From positions 2,170,001-2,234,000 of the forward strand of contig NZ_CP159289.1 in assembly GCF_040448675.1 (NCBI RefSeq): a stretch of DNA of 64,000 nt, in the 5' to 3' direction. Numbering within the stretch: position 1 is the first letter of the stretch; the number at the start of each line of letters is the position of its first letter. The notes under the pieces were generated by a model. That model was not told the DNA's origin. It worked only from the letters and a program-made list of their open reading frames with translations, and did not search any database. This stretch comes from Dyadobacter sp. 676. GTDB lineage: Bacteria; Bacteroidota; Bacteroidia; Cytophagales; Spirosomataceae. The position numbers and the translations under genes are program-made. Below are positions 53,800-63,557 of this stretch, piece after piece.

Positions 53800-55272
53800 T
53801 TATGCCAGTTTCCAGTCGCCGCGGTATTTGCGTTGTACAAACTGGTTGGCTTCGTCGAAGTTGGTAACCTTCATGTTCTTGCCATCCCACAACAGTTTCT
53901 TGCGACCGGGGTAGTCGAAACCTTTGCCGTCGGCTCTCGCGGTGCGGAGGTTGTAGCTGCGGATACCGAGGTTACCCATAATCACTGTCTCGGTCAATGG
54001 ACCGGCGTAGTCGAACGACGAAGTCAGCGCTTTGTGTTCCTTGCTGTTGAAACCGGCCTTGCAGGCATCGGTCCATGACACATGGTGGCCAAATTCCGGC
54101 ATTGTCGTGTATTTGTTACCGAAATCGCCCTGCTTATATTCCAGTTTCGTGCCGTCTTTAAGGTATACTTTTGGTGCAATACCGTAGGTTCCGCAGGTCA
54201 TTACCCCTTTTTCTCCAATCAAAAGCACGCCATTGCTGCTGTCCGGCTCGCCCAGCGGGTCGTTGGCGGGGATCAGTTCGGGGTGGAACGGCCGCAGACC
54301 GCCGTCGTGCCAAGTCAGCGTCACCTCCGATTTATTGATTTTGTTAGCAGGGAATTTCAATTGTACGCGTGAAGACGGCGGGCAGCCTTCGGGAATGTAT
54401 TCTGGCGTCCAGTCTTTGATGAACACCTGCCCCACGGAGCATTCAACTTCCGTCGGATAGCCGAGGCCGAGCGTACGGAACGCCGGGTCGATCAGGTGGC
54501 AACCCATATCGCCCAATGCACCGGTACCGAAGTTCCACCAGCCCCGCCATTTGAACGGGTGCCATGCCGGATTGTAATCCACCCATTCGGCACAGCCTAC
54601 CCACAGTTCCCAGTCGATGTCCGCAGGCACTTCATGTTTGCCGGTGGGCACCGGGATACCTTGTGGCCACACGGGACGGTTCGTCCAGACGTGCGCTTCA
54701 TGCACATTACCAATAATGCCCTTCTTGAACCACTCCTGCATTTGGATCTGAGCGGGATTGGAAGCGCCCTGGTTACCCATTTGAGTCACGACCTTGTATT
54801 TACGCGCAGCTTCGGTGAGCATTCGGGCTTCATAAATATCGTGCGTAAGGGGTTTTTGTACGTACACGTGCTTGCCACGCTGCATAGCGTGCATCGCGAT
54901 GATCGCGTGCATGTGGTCGGCCGTCGATACGGTAACCGCATCGATATCCTTACCCATTTCGTCGAACATCTTACGGAAGTCCTTGTACTTTTTCGCGTCG
55001 GGATGCAGTTCGAAATTCTTTTTCGCCTGGTTCCAGTCCACATCGCAAAGTGCCACCAGGTTTTCGGCACCTTTGTTCCACGCATTGTTCGTGTCAGAAA
55101 AACCTTTTCCGCCCACACCGATGCCGGCGATGTTCAGTTTGTCGCTCGGCGCTTTATATCCTTTTCCCAGCACGTGGCGGGGAACTATGAAGAAACTTCC
55201 AATGGCCGCTGCGGAGGTCTTTTGGATAAAGTCCCGGCGGTTAACGTCTTTCGGTTTGTTTTCTGTACTCAT
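53800..55272 (-). CDS. Tat-exported Gfo/Idh/MocA-family oxidoreductase
   Basis: 490 residues. A twin-arginine-type N-terminus (NRRDFIQKTSAAAIGSFFIV) suggests periplasmic export. The Rossmann domain has IAGIGVGGKGFSDTNNAW, CDVDWNQAKKNF, VTVSTADHMHAIIAMHAM and EKP-like VQKPLTHDIYEA. The C-terminal part has the family's GALGDMGCHLIDPAFRTLGL with the likely catalytic His. Such exported members are abundant in Bacteroidota and act on sugars with a bound nicotinamide cofactor; the substrate here is not assignable. It lies head to head with panD's promoter region (303-base gap). Confidence 0.87.
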   Translation of the reverse strand: MSTENKPKDVNRRDFIQKTSAAAIGSFFIVPRHVLGKGYKAPSDKLNIAGIGVGGKGFSDTNNAWNKGAENLVALCDVDWNQAKKNFELHPDAKKYKDFRKMFDEMGKDIDAVTVSTADHMHAIIAMHAMQRGKHVYVQKPLTHDIYEARMLTEAARKYKVVTQMGNQGASNPAQIQMQEWFKKGIIGNVHEAHVWTNRPVWPQGIPVPTGKHEVPADIDWELWVGCAEWVDYNPAWHPFKWRGWWNFGTGALGDMGCHLIDPAFRTLGLGYPTEVECSVGQVFIKDWTPEYIPEGCPPSSRVQLKFPANKINKSEVTLTWHDGGLRPFHPELIPANDPLGEPDSSNGVLLIGEKGVMTCGTYGIAPKVYLKDGTKLEYKQGDFGNKYTTMPEFGHHVSWTDACKAGFNSKEHKALTSSFDYAGPLTETVIMGNLGIRSYNLRTARADGKGFDYPGRKKLLWDGKNMKVTNFDEANQFVQRKYRGDWKLA

Positions 55273-55504
55273 TGGTTTTGGTAATGAAAAAATAAAGTAG
55301 ATTAATATGGATTAAAGGAATAAGTTTTTAATAGAGCTCGAATACTATTAAATCCCGCTTAAATATAATAATGTTCTCATGAAACCCATGAATAGGGCTG
55401 TTTCAATTCTTACTTTCCATACACCGAATAGCTGCTTTTGAGGTCATTTACGCGTATAAAGGGCCCGGTTGTGCAGGCGGGAACCGTCCCACCGGGGACG
55501 ATGT

Positions 55505-55536
55505 TTTGATGGCTGGGTATTATTCCTGTAACTTTG
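55505..55536 (+). promoter_or_regulatory. panD promoter
   Basis: TTTG (55505-55508), 20 bases, TAACTTTG (55529-55536): an exact match to the Bacteroidota promoter consensus. The predicted start site near 55543 rules out a panD start codon at 55534 and supports 55576. The rest of the gap 55273-55504 shows nothing further. Confidence 0.75.
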
Positions 55537-55575
55537 CGGGGTAATGCATTTCAATCAGACCAATACCACCGGGTA

Positions 55576-55926
55576 ATGCAAATCACAGTAATGAAATCGA
55601 AGATTCACCGTGTCAAGGTGACTCAGGCGGAATTGAACTATGTGGGCAGCATCACGATCGACGAAGATCTGATGGACGCCGCGGGGCTCATAGAGAATGA
55701 ACAGGTTCACATTGTAAACAATAACAATGGCGAACGTTTTATCACATATGTTATCAAAGGCGAACGGGGTACGGGTATGATTTGCCTTAATGGCGCCGCG
55801 GCGCGCAGGGTGCAGATCGGCGACATCATCATCATTATCGCGTACGGCACCATGACCCCCGAAGAGGCGAAGACATTCAAGCCGATGATCATTTTCCCCG
55901 ACCACAATAATCGCCTGGTAAGCTAA
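55576..55926 (+). CDS. panD: Aspartate 1-decarboxylase
   Basis: 116 residues from the ATG at 55576 ([20 protein letters not shown]). A pyruvoyl enzyme that makes beta-alanine from aspartate for pantothenate. The self-cleavage site Gly-Ser is in [16 protein letters not shown]; the catalytic Tyr ([12 protein letters not shown]) and the NGAAARR motif are present. The promoter position excludes the longer reading from 55534. A membrane protein gene follows 34 bases later. Confidence 0.95.
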   Translation: MQITVMKSKIHRVKVTQAELNYVGSITIDEDLMDAAGLIENEQVHIVNNNNGERFITYVIKGERGTGMICLNGAAARRVQIGDIIIIIAYGTMTPEEAKTFKPMIIFPDHNNRLVS

Positions 55927-55960
55927 ACCTCCGCATTCCCTACACTACACCCAGCATAGC

Positions 55961-56998
55961 ATGAAAAATATACTGCGTTACACGATATCGCTTGTCTTGG
56001 CTGGCGGTCTGCTCTGGTTTGTGTTCAAAGGCATTAATCTGGGCGAAATGCTCGACCGTTTTGCGAAATCCGACTGGCGATGGATCGCCGTATCATGTTT
56101 TTGCCTCCTGCTCGCGCACATTACACGTGCATGGCGATGGGGAATGCTCATAGAGCCGCTGGATCACAAACCGGCCATTGTAAACAGCACGATGTCGGTA
56201 TTGACCGGCTATTTTGCCAATTACATCGTGCCGCGCATGGGCGAGGTAACGCGCTGCGGAACGCTGTACCGCCTGGAACGCATTCCGGTGAGCCTCAGCT
56301 TCGGTACCGTCGTGGCGGAGCGTATTTTCGATGTTATCATCCTCGTATTGATGATAGGCCTGAACTTCATCCTCGAATTCGACCGGCTCAGTACTTTTTT
56401 CACTGATTTTTTCCAAAGTAAAATAGGGAGCAGCCAGGGCGGCGGCTCGGGCAGTGGAATGCTGCTGGCTATTCTCGTCACCGGACTGCTTACCGTCGCC
56501 GTTGTCGCATTTATCATTTTCAGAAATGCCGTGCTGCGTAACAAATTGCAGCAGAATGCGATCATCGCCAAGGTGATCGGCTTCGCCCGGGGCATGCTCG
56601 ACGGCCTGCTGAGCGTGCGTAAACTGCGCAACCCCGGATTGTTCATTTTCAGCACAATTATGATCTGGGTGCTTTATTACCTGGTTTCCTATGTGCTTTT
56701 CTTCTGCATTCCGGAAACTTCCCACCTGGGCCCGCTGGCTGGCCTGACGTTGCTGGTGGTCGGCGCGATCGGTATGACGGCCCCTACCCAGGGCGGGATC
56801 GGTGCTTATCATTTGCTGGTGGGGAATGTGATGGTCCTTTACGGACTTTCGCAGAACGACGGCATCACATTGGCGACATTCATCCACGGCGCGCAAATGC
56901 TGTTCATGCTCGTGATCGGTGCACTGGCATTCCTGTATGTGCTGATTGTGAATAAAAACAAAGTCGGAGAGCCGGAACAAGTATCTGCGGCAAACTAA
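55961..56998 (+). CDS. Flippase-like integral membrane protein (LPG_synthase_TM/UPF0104)
   Basis: 345 residues with about eight spans. Conserved pieces: LAHITRAWRWGMLIEPL, YFANYIVPRMGEVTRCGTLY, SFGTVVAERIFDVI and GAIGMTAPTQGGIGAYHLLV, all typical of the lysylphosphatidylglycerol-synthase transmembrane family (also called UPF0104, AglD/YbhN-like). Members are thought to move or modify lipids; no soluble synthase domain is present. It follows panD closely and may be co-transcribed. Confidence 0.85.
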   Translation: MKNILRYTISLVLAGGLLWFVFKGINLGEMLDRFAKSDWRWIAVSCFCLLLAHITRAWRWGMLIEPLDHKPAIVNSTMSVLTGYFANYIVPRMGEVTRCGTLYRLERIPVSLSFGTVVAERIFDVIILVLMIGLNFILEFDRLSTFFTDFFQSKIGSSQGGGSGSGMLLAILVTGLLTVAVVAFIIFRNAVLRNKLQQNAIIAKVIGFARGMLDGLLSVRKLRNPGLFIFSTIMIWVLYYLVSYVLFFCIPETSHLGPLAGLTLLVVGAIGMTAPTQGGIGAYHLLVGNVMVLYGLSQNDGITLATFIHGAQMLFMLVIGALAFLYVLIVNKNKVGEPEQVSAAN

Positions 56999-57025
56999 TT
57001 GTAACTTTAATAGTCCTGAAAAATG

Positions 57026-57055
57026 GAAATGGAGTATGTTACGTTATTCCATTTC
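57026..57055 (+). terminator. Possible terminator hairpin before rfaE2
   Basis: An 11-bp stem with one G-T pair (GAAATGGAGTA at 57026-57036 with TATTCCATTTC at 57045-57055), eight-base loop, 27 bases after the membrane protein stop. The following bases (TTAAATCC) are only weakly T-rich. Confidence 0.4.
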
Positions 57056-57078
57056 TTAAATCCATATTGTCTTTTAAA

Positions 57079-57567
57079 ATGAATTTGACAGAAAGCAAGA
57101 TCCTTAGACTAGAAGAAGCGATCCCGACCATTGAAGCATGGCAACGTGCCGGGCAAAAAGTTGTTTTCACCAACGGATGTTTCGATATTGTGCATCTCGG
57201 GCACATCGATTACCTTGAAAAGGCCCGTGCACTGGGTGACAGAATGGTACTCGGCCTGAACACCGATGCCTCGGTAAGCCGCCTGAAAGGGCCGCTCCGG
57301 CCGGTCGTAAACGAATATGCGAGAGCAAGGTTGATGGCAGCGCTTTCATTTGTAGATGCTGTCATTTTGTTCGACGAACCGACGCCTAGTCAGTTGATCG
57401 AGGCCGTAAAGCCTGACATTTTGGTCAAAGGCGACGATTATAAGGTCGAGAACATCGCTGGCGCGGAATTTGTTTTAAGTAGAGGAGGTGAGGTAAAAAC
57501 GATCGCTTTGGTACAAGGCTATTCGACTACCGCACTGATCGAGAAAATAAAACAAGGATATAAATAG
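57079..57567 (+). CDS. rfaE2: D-glycero-beta-D-manno-heptose 1-phosphate adenylyltransferase
   Basis: 162 residues from the ATG at 57079 (a TTG four codons earlier is less likely). A nucleotidyltransferase of the cytidylyltransferase fold: FTNGCFDIVHLGHIDYLEKA (HxGH), LNTDASVSRLKGPLRPVV, ERA-like YARARLMAALSFVDAVILF, DILVKGDDY and the C-terminal GYSTTALIEKI. It corresponds to the C-terminal half of E. coli HldE and makes ADP-heptose, a precursor of LPS core. The stand-alone form is usual in Bacteroidota. Confidence 0.9.
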   Translation: MNLTESKILRLEEAIPTIEAWQRAGQKVVFTNGCFDIVHLGHIDYLEKARALGDRMVLGLNTDASVSRLKGPLRPVVNEYARARLMAALSFVDAVILFDEPTPSQLIEAVKPDILVKGDDYKVENIAGAEFVLSRGGEVKTIALVQGYSTTALIEKIKQGYK

Positions 57568-57575
57568 CAATAACT

Positions 57576-58250
57576 ATGGGACTTTTGATTGCTTTGATCG
57601 TAATGGGCGTAAGCCTTTACGTGCAATGGCGTTTGAAGAGTAAGTTTGAAGAATATTCACAAGTGGGATTGAGCAATGGAATGAGCGGTAAGGAAATCGC
57701 CGAGACCATGTTGCGCGAAAACGGCATTTACGACGTACGGGTGCTGTCCGTAGAGGGCCGCCTGACCGACCATTACAATCCTCAGGACAAAACAGTCAAC
57801 CTGAGTCCCGATGTATATTACGGTCGCAGCGTAGCCGCTGCCGCTGTTGCGGCCCACGAATGCGGCCACGCGGTACAACATGCTACGGCTTACAGCTGGC
57901 TGCAATTCCGTTCGCAGATGGTGCCATTCCTGAGCATCGCATCGCAGTACATGCAGTGGATCATTCTGATCGGGGTGCTTTTGATCAATACCACCATCAT
58001 TCCACTGACCATCGGCGTAGCGCTGTTCGCCGTTACTACGCTGTTCAGCTTCATCACACTGCCGGTGGAATATGACGCCAGTAACCGGGCGTTGGCCTGG
58101 ATTCAACGCAACCGCATCGTAAATGAGCGTGAGTATGTAATGTCTGCTGATGCTTTGAAATGGGCGGCCCGTACTTATCTTGTAGCCGCTATTGGCTCAC
58201 TGGCTACGTTACTTTATTATGTAAGCATGCTACTGGGTCGCCGGGACTAA
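57576..58250 (+). CDS. Membrane zinc metallopeptidase, YugP family
   Basis: 224 residues, starting 8 bases after rfaE2. One N-terminal span (LLIALIVMGVSLYVQWRL), then LTDHYNPQDKTVNLSPDVYY and the zinc motif AAHECGHAVQHA (HExxH), followed by two or three further spans and LPVEYDASNRALAWI, which supplies the third ligand region. This is the PF04298 (YugP) pattern. Substrate unknown. Likely co-transcribed with rfaE2. Confidence 0.9.
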   Translation: MGLLIALIVMGVSLYVQWRLKSKFEEYSQVGLSNGMSGKEIAETMLRENGIYDVRVLSVEGRLTDHYNPQDKTVNLSPDVYYGRSVAAAAVAAHECGHAVQHATAYSWLQFRSQMVPFLSIASQYMQWIILIGVLLINTTIIPLTIGVALFAVTTLFSFITLPVEYDASNRALAWIQRNRIVNEREYVMSADALKWAARTYLVAAIGSLATLLYYVSMLLGRRD

Positions 58251-58260
58251 AAGGAGTTTG

Positions 58261-58323
58261 AGGTTTAGAGTTTAGGGTCTAAAATTTGGAGTTTAAGGTC
58301 TAGAGTTTAGAGCCTAAAATTCA
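58261..58323. repeat. Short imperfect tandem repeat
   Basis: Two 28-base copies (58261-58288 and 58296-58323) share AGGTYTAGAGTTTAGRGYCT followed by AAAATT. Pieces of the same GAGTTTA motif recur in the opposite direction near 58378-58407. Located between convergent genes; no coding role. Confidence 0.5.
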
Positions 58324-58334
58324 GTTAATACTGT

Positions 58335-58368
58335 TGTCAGCCTTCGCTCACGGGGCTGACATTTTTTT
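58335..58368 (+). terminator. Terminator of the rfaE2-metallopeptidase pair
   Basis: An 8-bp stem TGTCAGCC (58335-58342) with GGCTGACA (58354-58361), followed by seven T. Confidence 0.75.
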
Positions 58369-58405
58369 GCCCTATACAAACTCTCAACTCATAAACTCTT
58401 GACTC

Positions 58406-59581
58406 CTAAAAAGGCTTCTTCCGCTGGTTCCAGTACACCACCAAATTATGCGTCGCGCGGCCGGCGGCGATAATGTCTAGGTCGCCATCTCCGTCCAGAT
58501 CCGCGGGCAGCAGATCCTCGCACGCGATCTTGATCTTTTCGTCCAAGGTGTATTCCGTCCATTTCTTACCCTCCGGATCGGTTCCCACATAAATACGTAC
58601 GCCGGTTTCACCCGTCACATTAGGGTTACGCCAGCCCATTACCACCTGGTCGCGGCCTTGTCCGAAGAAATCCGCGCAGGCCAATGCGTGGCCTTCCTTG
58701 ATACGGTCGGTGAGCACCGTGCGACCGTCTTTGGTATAAACCACCAATGCAGTGCCGTGCATCGGTTCAATGGTGGCCGTAAATAATTGCTTTTTACCCA
58801 AACTTCCCGTTCTGATCTCCCCCACTCCACGCTCCGGTACCATCCAGTTACCCGAAGGCGCCCAACCATCCGCCCCGTCCAGAAATACCTGCACCCCTTC
58901 TTTTCCTGCAATGGAGAGTCCGGCCATTCTCCCGGGAATCTCCATCGGCTGGAAATTGTGGGTCATATGCATGCCGGTTTCAACGAGGTTATAAGGCCAG
59001 ATTCCCTTTTTATTCGCGGGAACATCGAATATGATCAGTTTTACGCCCGCCCCGGTCCCGCCCGAGTTGCCTTCGCCGTGCAGTGGTAAAACGGCCAGCT
59101 GAAAATCGCCATCGGCTTTCTTAATCCAATGCATCCGGTGAATAGTCACTTCGTGGTGCAAACGCACCGGCTCCCACCGTCCGGTACGGTCGTCGGGCGC
59201 TATCACATAGAATACCGCTCCCGATGTTTCCAGATCTTTCGTTTCCGAAGGGTTCCAGCCCGCGCCCACGGCCACTTCCACTTTGCCGTCACCGTCGATA
59301 TCGCGGGCGGCAATGCAGACGTTGTCCTGTTCGGTGAGATCTTTGGCAATAATGTAGCGCGCCCATTTCTCATCTTTCTTCCCGGGATTTTTATACCAGG
59401 CAATCTCCTTTTTATCCGCAAGAAGAATATCCGGCTTACCGTCGCCGTCCACGTCGCCCGATGCCACGCCGTAACCGATAGCTACCTTGTCGTCGATCGT
59501 CTCGCCGTTGAAGGTGGCGGTTTGCGCAAATGCGGTCCCTGCCACTGAAAAAGCCATCGAGAGCAATAGTCTTTTATTCAT
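58406..59581 (-). CDS. Secreted FG-GAP/VCBS-repeat protein
   Basis: 391 residues with a signal peptide (cut after TAFAQ). Calcium-type DxDxDG loops are seen in GDVDGDGKPDILLAD, RDIDGDGKVEVAVGA and ADLDGDGDLDIIAAG, typical of integrin-like FG-GAP propeller repeats. There is no type IX sorting domain at the C-terminus (it ends NQRKKPF), so it is probably periplasmic. No enzyme motif. Single gene, convergent with the metallopeptidase gene. Confidence 0.8.
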   Translation of the reverse strand: MNKRLLLSMAFSVAGTAFAQTATFNGETIDDKVAIGYGVASGDVDGDGKPDILLADKKEIAWYKNPGKKDEKWARYIIAKDLTEQDNVCIAARDIDGDGKVEVAVGAGWNPSETKDLETSGAVFYVIAPDDRTGRWEPVRLHHEVTIHRMHWIKKADGDFQLAVLPLHGEGNSGGTGAGVKLIIFDVPANKKGIWPYNLVETGMHMTHNFQPMEIPGRMAGLSIAGKEGVQVFLDGADGWAPSGNWMVPERGVGEIRTGSLGKKQLFTATIEPMHGTALVVYTKDGRTVLTDRIKEGHALACADFFGQGRDQVVMGWRNPNVTGETGVRIYVGTDPEGKKWTEYTLDEKIKIACEDLLPADLDGDGDLDIIAAGRATHNLVVYWNQRKKPF

Positions 59582-59679
59582 ATTCCTGAAAACCGGCAGT
59601 CGCCGATGGATAAAAATTTTAACCTATTTTTTCACAATATACTTCAAAAAGCGCTCTGCGGACTTCGAAAAAACAGTTT

Positions 59680-59713
59680 TTTGTGTCGCTTTCACCGTCA
59701 TTACCTACTTTTG
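59680..59713 (+). promoter_or_regulatory. Possible gcvT promoter
   Basis: TTTG (59680-59683) and TACTTTTG (59706-59713) are separated by 22 bases, slightly longer than usual; 28 bases before the gcvT ATG. Confidence 0.4.
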
Positions 59714-59741
59714 TGAATTAATGTGAAATCAAATATCCTTC

Positions 59742-60824
59742 ATGAAAACAGTCCCTTTACATCAGCTCCACATCGATTTGGGCGCAAAAATGGTCCCGTT
59801 CGCAGGTTTTGAAATGCCTGTCCGTTACTCGTCGGATCTGGATGAACACCACACTGTAAGAAATGGCGTGGGTGTATTTGATGTATCTCATATGGGCGAA
59901 TTCAATGTGAAGGGACCCGGTGCGTTAGCGCTGATCCAGAAAGTATCGGCCAACGACGCCGCCGCGCTTTATGACGGAAAAGTGCAATACAGCTACCTGC
60001 CCAACGCCACGGGAGGGGTGGTCGACGACCTGCTGGTGTACCGCATTGCTGCGGATGAATATTTCCTGGTGGTAAATGCATCCAACATCGAAAAGGACTG
60101 GAACTGGATACAGAGCCAGAATACGCAGGGCGTGCCAATGGAAAACCTGTCGGACTCGCTATGCCTTTTTGCGGTCCAGGGGCCGAAAGCGACAGCTACG
60201 CTGCAAAAACTGACGGACGTAGACCTTGCCTCGATGGAATATTACACATTCAAAATCTGGGAAATGGCTGGTATTAAGGACATTATCATTTCAGCTACCG
60301 GCTATACCGGAGCAGGTGGTTTTGAGATATACGTGCGAAATGAGCATGCCGCGAAAATGTGGGAAGCTATTTTCGAAGCCGGCGCGGAGTTCGGTATCAA
60401 GCCCGTGGGATTGGGCGCCCGCGATACGTTGCGCCTCGAAAAAGCATTCTGCCTTTACGGCAACGACATCGACGATGAAACATCGCCGCTGGAAGCTGGA
60501 TTGGGCTGGGTAACCAAATTCAACAAGGATTTCATCAATTCCGAGGCTTTAAAAGCCCAGAAGGATGCAGGTTTGAAAAGAAAACTGATCGGTTTCGAAA
60601 TGATCGACCGGGGCATTCCACGGGGGCACTACGAGCTGTGCGACGCAGCGGGCAAGAAGCTCGGAGAGGTAACTTCGGGAACGCAATCACCGACTTTGCA
60701 AAAAGGGATTGGACTGGGTTATGTACCAACCGAATTCAGCAAAACCGGCACCGAGATATTTGTAAAAGTCCGCGACAGGCTGTTGAAAGCACAAGTCGTA
60801 AAAACGCCATTTGTTAAAAACTAG
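59742..60824 (+). CDS. gcvT: Glycine cleavage system T protein (aminomethyltransferase)
   Basis: 360 residues. It transfers the methylene group of glycine from the H protein to tetrahydrofolate. Motifs: [52 protein letters not shown] (folate site with Asp), [28 protein letters not shown] and [20 protein letters not shown]. Complete. The comB gene starts 29 bases later on the same strand. Confidence 0.96.
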   Translation: MKTVPLHQLHIDLGAKMVPFAGFEMPVRYSSDLDEHHTVRNGVGVFDVSHMGEFNVKGPGALALIQKVSANDAAALYDGKVQYSYLPNATGGVVDDLLVYRIAADEYFLVVNASNIEKDWNWIQSQNTQGVPMENLSDSLCLFAVQGPKATATLQKLTDVDLASMEYYTFKIWEMAGIKDIIISATGYTGAGGFEIYVRNEHAAKMWEAIFEAGAEFGIKPVGLGARDTLRLEKAFCLYGNDIDDETSPLEAGLGWVTKFNKDFINSEALKAQKDAGLKRKLIGFEMIDRGIPRGHYELCDAAGKKLGEVTSGTQSPTLQKGIGLGYVPTEFSKTGTEIFVKVRDRLLKAQVVKTPFVKN

Positions 60825-60853
60825 CCCCTCCTATCAAGTCCGATTGCATTTCT

Positions 60854-61564
60854 ATGAAACAACTTGACGTCTGTCTGACCCCGGATTTACTTCATCTTCA
60901 CAAACTGGATAATTCGATAGTGGTGGTAGCCGATATTTTCAGGGCTACTTCCTGTATGGTAACCGGCCTCGCCTATGGCGTAAAAAGCATAACACCCGTG
61001 GCCAGTGTAGAAGAATGCAAGTTTTTGCAAGACAAAGGATACATAGCCGCCGCCGAGCGCGATGCGCGCAAAGTAGAAGGGTTCGACCTCGACAACTCGC
61101 CGTTCAGCTACATGCACGAAAGCCTGATCGGCGCGCAGATAGCCATGACGACCACCAATGGAACACTTTCTATTTCCAAGGCCAAATCGGCGGCGGTAAA
61201 GGTGATGATCGGCTCATTCCTGAACCTGGGCGCATTGGCCAATCATCTGAAAACCGAACCTTATGACGTACTGGTACTTTGTGCAGGCTGGAAAGGCAGG
61301 CCTAACCTGGAAGACACGCTGTTTGCCGGCGCATTGGCCGACGCTTTGAAAGATCAATTTATGCTGCTGGAAGACGGAACCCTGATGGCGCAGCGTTTAT
61401 ACCTCCAAAGCCGCGACAACCTGCTGGCGAGCGTTTCGAATTCATCGCACGTGCGTCGCCTGCAACGTCTGGGCATCCAGAAAGACATTTCCTATTGCCT
61501 GCAAACCGACCTTTACGACGTCGTTCCCGTTCTGAGAGGTGGCACGCTGGTATCCATGAATTAA
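60854..61564 (+). CDS. comB: 2-phosphosulfolactate phosphatase family protein
   Basis: 236 residues of the ComB family: VVVADIFRATSCMVTGLAYG (metal-binding Asp and Arg), AAERDARKVEGFDLDNSPF, TTTNGTLSISKA, SFLNLGALA and CAGWKGRPNLEDTLFAGAL. In archaea ComB works in coenzyme M synthesis; in Bacteroidota the product is probably a sulfolactate or another phosphate-free acid, not established. It stands between gcvT and the Ig-like repeat protein that precedes porZ. Confidence 0.88.
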   Translation: MKQLDVCLTPDLLHLHKLDNSIVVVADIFRATSCMVTGLAYGVKSITPVASVEECKFLQDKGYIAAAERDARKVEGFDLDNSPFSYMHESLIGAQIAMTTTNGTLSISKAKSAAVKVMIGSFLNLGALANHLKTEPYDVLVLCAGWKGRPNLEDTLFAGALADALKDQFMLLEDGTLMAQRLYLQSRDNLLASVSNSSHVRRLQRLGIQKDISYCLQTDLYDVVPVLRGGTLVSMN

Positions 61565-61586
61565 GTATTTACTCAATCCAAACTGC

Positions 61587-63548
61587 ATGTTCCGATTCGT
61601 CTTTGTCATTTTTCTGGGATTATTCCTCATGGCTGGCCATGCCGAGGCGCAGCGCAGGACCGCCTCGCCGAGAAAGCAGCTCGTCACTCCGAAGAAAAAA
61701 GCGCCCGCACCAGCCAGGCCGCAAGCTCCTGCCGTAGCGGACTCGACAAAGACCCAGGTACCGGCTGCCCCGAAAGACACATCCACGACGATCGCAGATA
61801 CGCTGGCAGCGCCGGCCGGCAATGCGGCATCATCCGACACGCTCACCGAGGCGGCAGCGGAGGCAAAACTCCCGAAAGCGGACAGTATTCATTCGTATAA
61901 AATCACGATCGAAGACATTTCCTACCTCGCCGTTTGCCCGGGTACCAACATTACCATTCCTTTCAAAACGGAGGGGCCTTTCGATGAGGACAATACCTTT
62001 ATCGCGCATATTATCGATGCGACCGGCAAATCGGTACCTATTTCGCTGCCGGTGAAGAAGAGTCCTGTAAAGGCCGTGATACCGTCCTATAAAGTCGGGG
62101 GCGAAGTGTACCGCATTCAGATCATCGCCTCCATTCCCGTCGTAAAAAGCCAGGAAGTGCCCCTGCGGCTTTTGCAAGCTCCTGCCGCAAAAATCGACCT
62201 GATCGACGGCACACAAACCGTACGCATTATGCCCGGGCAAGAAGCGCACCTGCGTGTGAGCCTCACCGGGGCTGCACCGTGGTCGTTCCGCCTTTCCGAC
62301 AGCACTACGGTACTGCAAACGCTATCCAACCCACATTATATTACGGTAAGACCTGCCGATGTGAAGGCCTACCGCGTCACCGGCGTTTCCAACGCCTGCG
62401 GCAGCGGCACCACCTCGGGCGAAGCGATTGTAAATGTAAATAACAATCCCGAGCCTAAACTGGAATTGAAAGAAGTTGAAAAAATCGCAAAACTATGCGC
62501 CGGGGTCCCTTTTCAGGTGCCGTTCAATGCAACCGGAAAATACAAGGAAGGCAACAAATTCATCGTCCAGCTTGCGGAACGGGGCGGCGCATTCAAAAAC
62601 ATTTCAACGCCCGATTCGACCGGCTTTATCACCACCCAGATTCCGGACAGCTACAAGCCGGGCGAATATCGTCTGCGTGTGACTTCTACGTCGCCCTACC
62701 TCGTGAGCCAGACTGCGAACATTTCGATCGTTTCTCCTACCGTGGCAACACTTCAGAAAGATTCGTTAAGGTTGGGCGAAAACGAATCCGGAATGCTTAC
62801 GGTGAAGTTTACCGGCGGGGGGCCCTGGTTCGTACTGCTTTCCGACGGTACTTACGAGAATAACATTCAGGAATCGCCTCATAAGATCAAGGTAAAGCCT
62901 TTTTATGACACCAATTACCAGATTACGTCGGCGGGCGGCCTTTGCGGCGTAGGCAAGTTCTCGGGATCCGCCAAAGTAACGGTAAAAAGCCCTCCAGCGA
63001 GCATTACACTCGACAAGCTTCCGCAAAACATGGTGTGCGCCGGATCAACAATCGATATTCCCTATAAAACGGAAGGCCGATATAACCCGAATAATAAGTT
63101 TACAGTACAAATGACCGATAAATCCGGAAGATTTGTGAGCCTGCCGACCACCGTGACGTCCACCGCCATGCAGGTAAAAATTGCCGCGGCGGCACCGGAG
63201 GACACCACCAAAATCCAGAAAATCCGTATTGTTTCCTCTTCTCCGGCAGTTTCGAGCGCTATCGAAGAACTGGAAGTGATCGCGCCCGATAAAGCTATCG
63301 GGGAAGTTTCCGGACGCGGCACTATTTCCGCCGGACGCTCCACCCGCATTCAATTGAAATTCAAGAACGGGCTTCCGCCGTGGTCATTCACCCTCTCCGA
63401 CGGCACGGCGATCAACGGCACTTTTCTTAACCCGTACCTGATTTCCGTTTCACCGGCTTCTACCACAGAATACACTATTACTTCGCTAAAAAGTGGCTGC
63501 GGAACCGGCACCGGGCGGGGCTCGGCCGTCGTGACGGTAGAAAACTAG
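61587..63548 (+). CDS. Exported Ig-like repeat protein upstream of porZ
   Basis: 653 residues. Signal peptide cut near AEAQ, then a low-complexity Lys/Pro/Ala/Thr linker (about 25-105) suited to crossing the periplasm or cell wall. The rest consists of about three copies of a two-part beta module: part one CPGTNITIPFKTEG...NTF, CAGVPFQVPFNATG...NKF and CAGSTIDIPYKTEG...NKF; part two PWSFRLSDS, PWFVLLSDGTYE and PWSFTLSDGTAI, each followed by a Y.IT segment and a CG.G...G.A.V.V end. No enzyme motif and no type IX signal. It ends 9 bases before porZ, so the two are surely one operon; a structural or secretion-linked role is inferred. Confidence 0.75.
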   Translation: MFRFVFVIFLGLFLMAGHAEAQRRTASPRKQLVTPKKKAPAPARPQAPAVADSTKTQVPAAPKDTSTTIADTLAAPAGNAASSDTLTEAAAEAKLPKADSIHSYKITIEDISYLAVCPGTNITIPFKTEGPFDEDNTFIAHIIDATGKSVPISLPVKKSPVKAVIPSYKVGGEVYRIQIIASIPVVKSQEVPLRLLQAPAAKIDLIDGTQTVRIMPGQEAHLRVSLTGAAPWSFRLSDSTTVLQTLSNPHYITVRPADVKAYRVTGVSNACGSGTTSGEAIVNVNNNPEPKLELKEVEKIAKLCAGVPFQVPFNATGKYKEGNKFIVQLAERGGAFKNISTPDSTGFITTQIPDSYKPGEYRLRVTSTSPYLVSQTANISIVSPTVATLQKDSLRLGENESGMLTVKFTGGGPWFVLLSDGTYENNIQESPHKIKVKPFYDTNYQITSAGGLCGVGKFSGSAKVTVKSPPASITLDKLPQNMVCAGSTIDIPYKTEGRYNPNNKFTVQMTDKSGRFVSLPTTVTSTAMQVKIAAAAPEDTTKIQKIRIVSSSPAVSSAIEELEVIAPDKAIGEVSGRGTISAGRSTRIQLKFKNGLPPWSFTLSDGTAINGTFLNPYLISVSPASTTEYTITSLKSGCGTGTGRGSAVVTVEN

Positions 63549-63557
63549 CATTCGGCT

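Noticed and set aside
58261..58407. Possible CRISPR-like repeats (GAGTTTA motifs)
   Set aside because: Only two imperfect tandem copies with a 7-base gap, no spacers and no cas genes.
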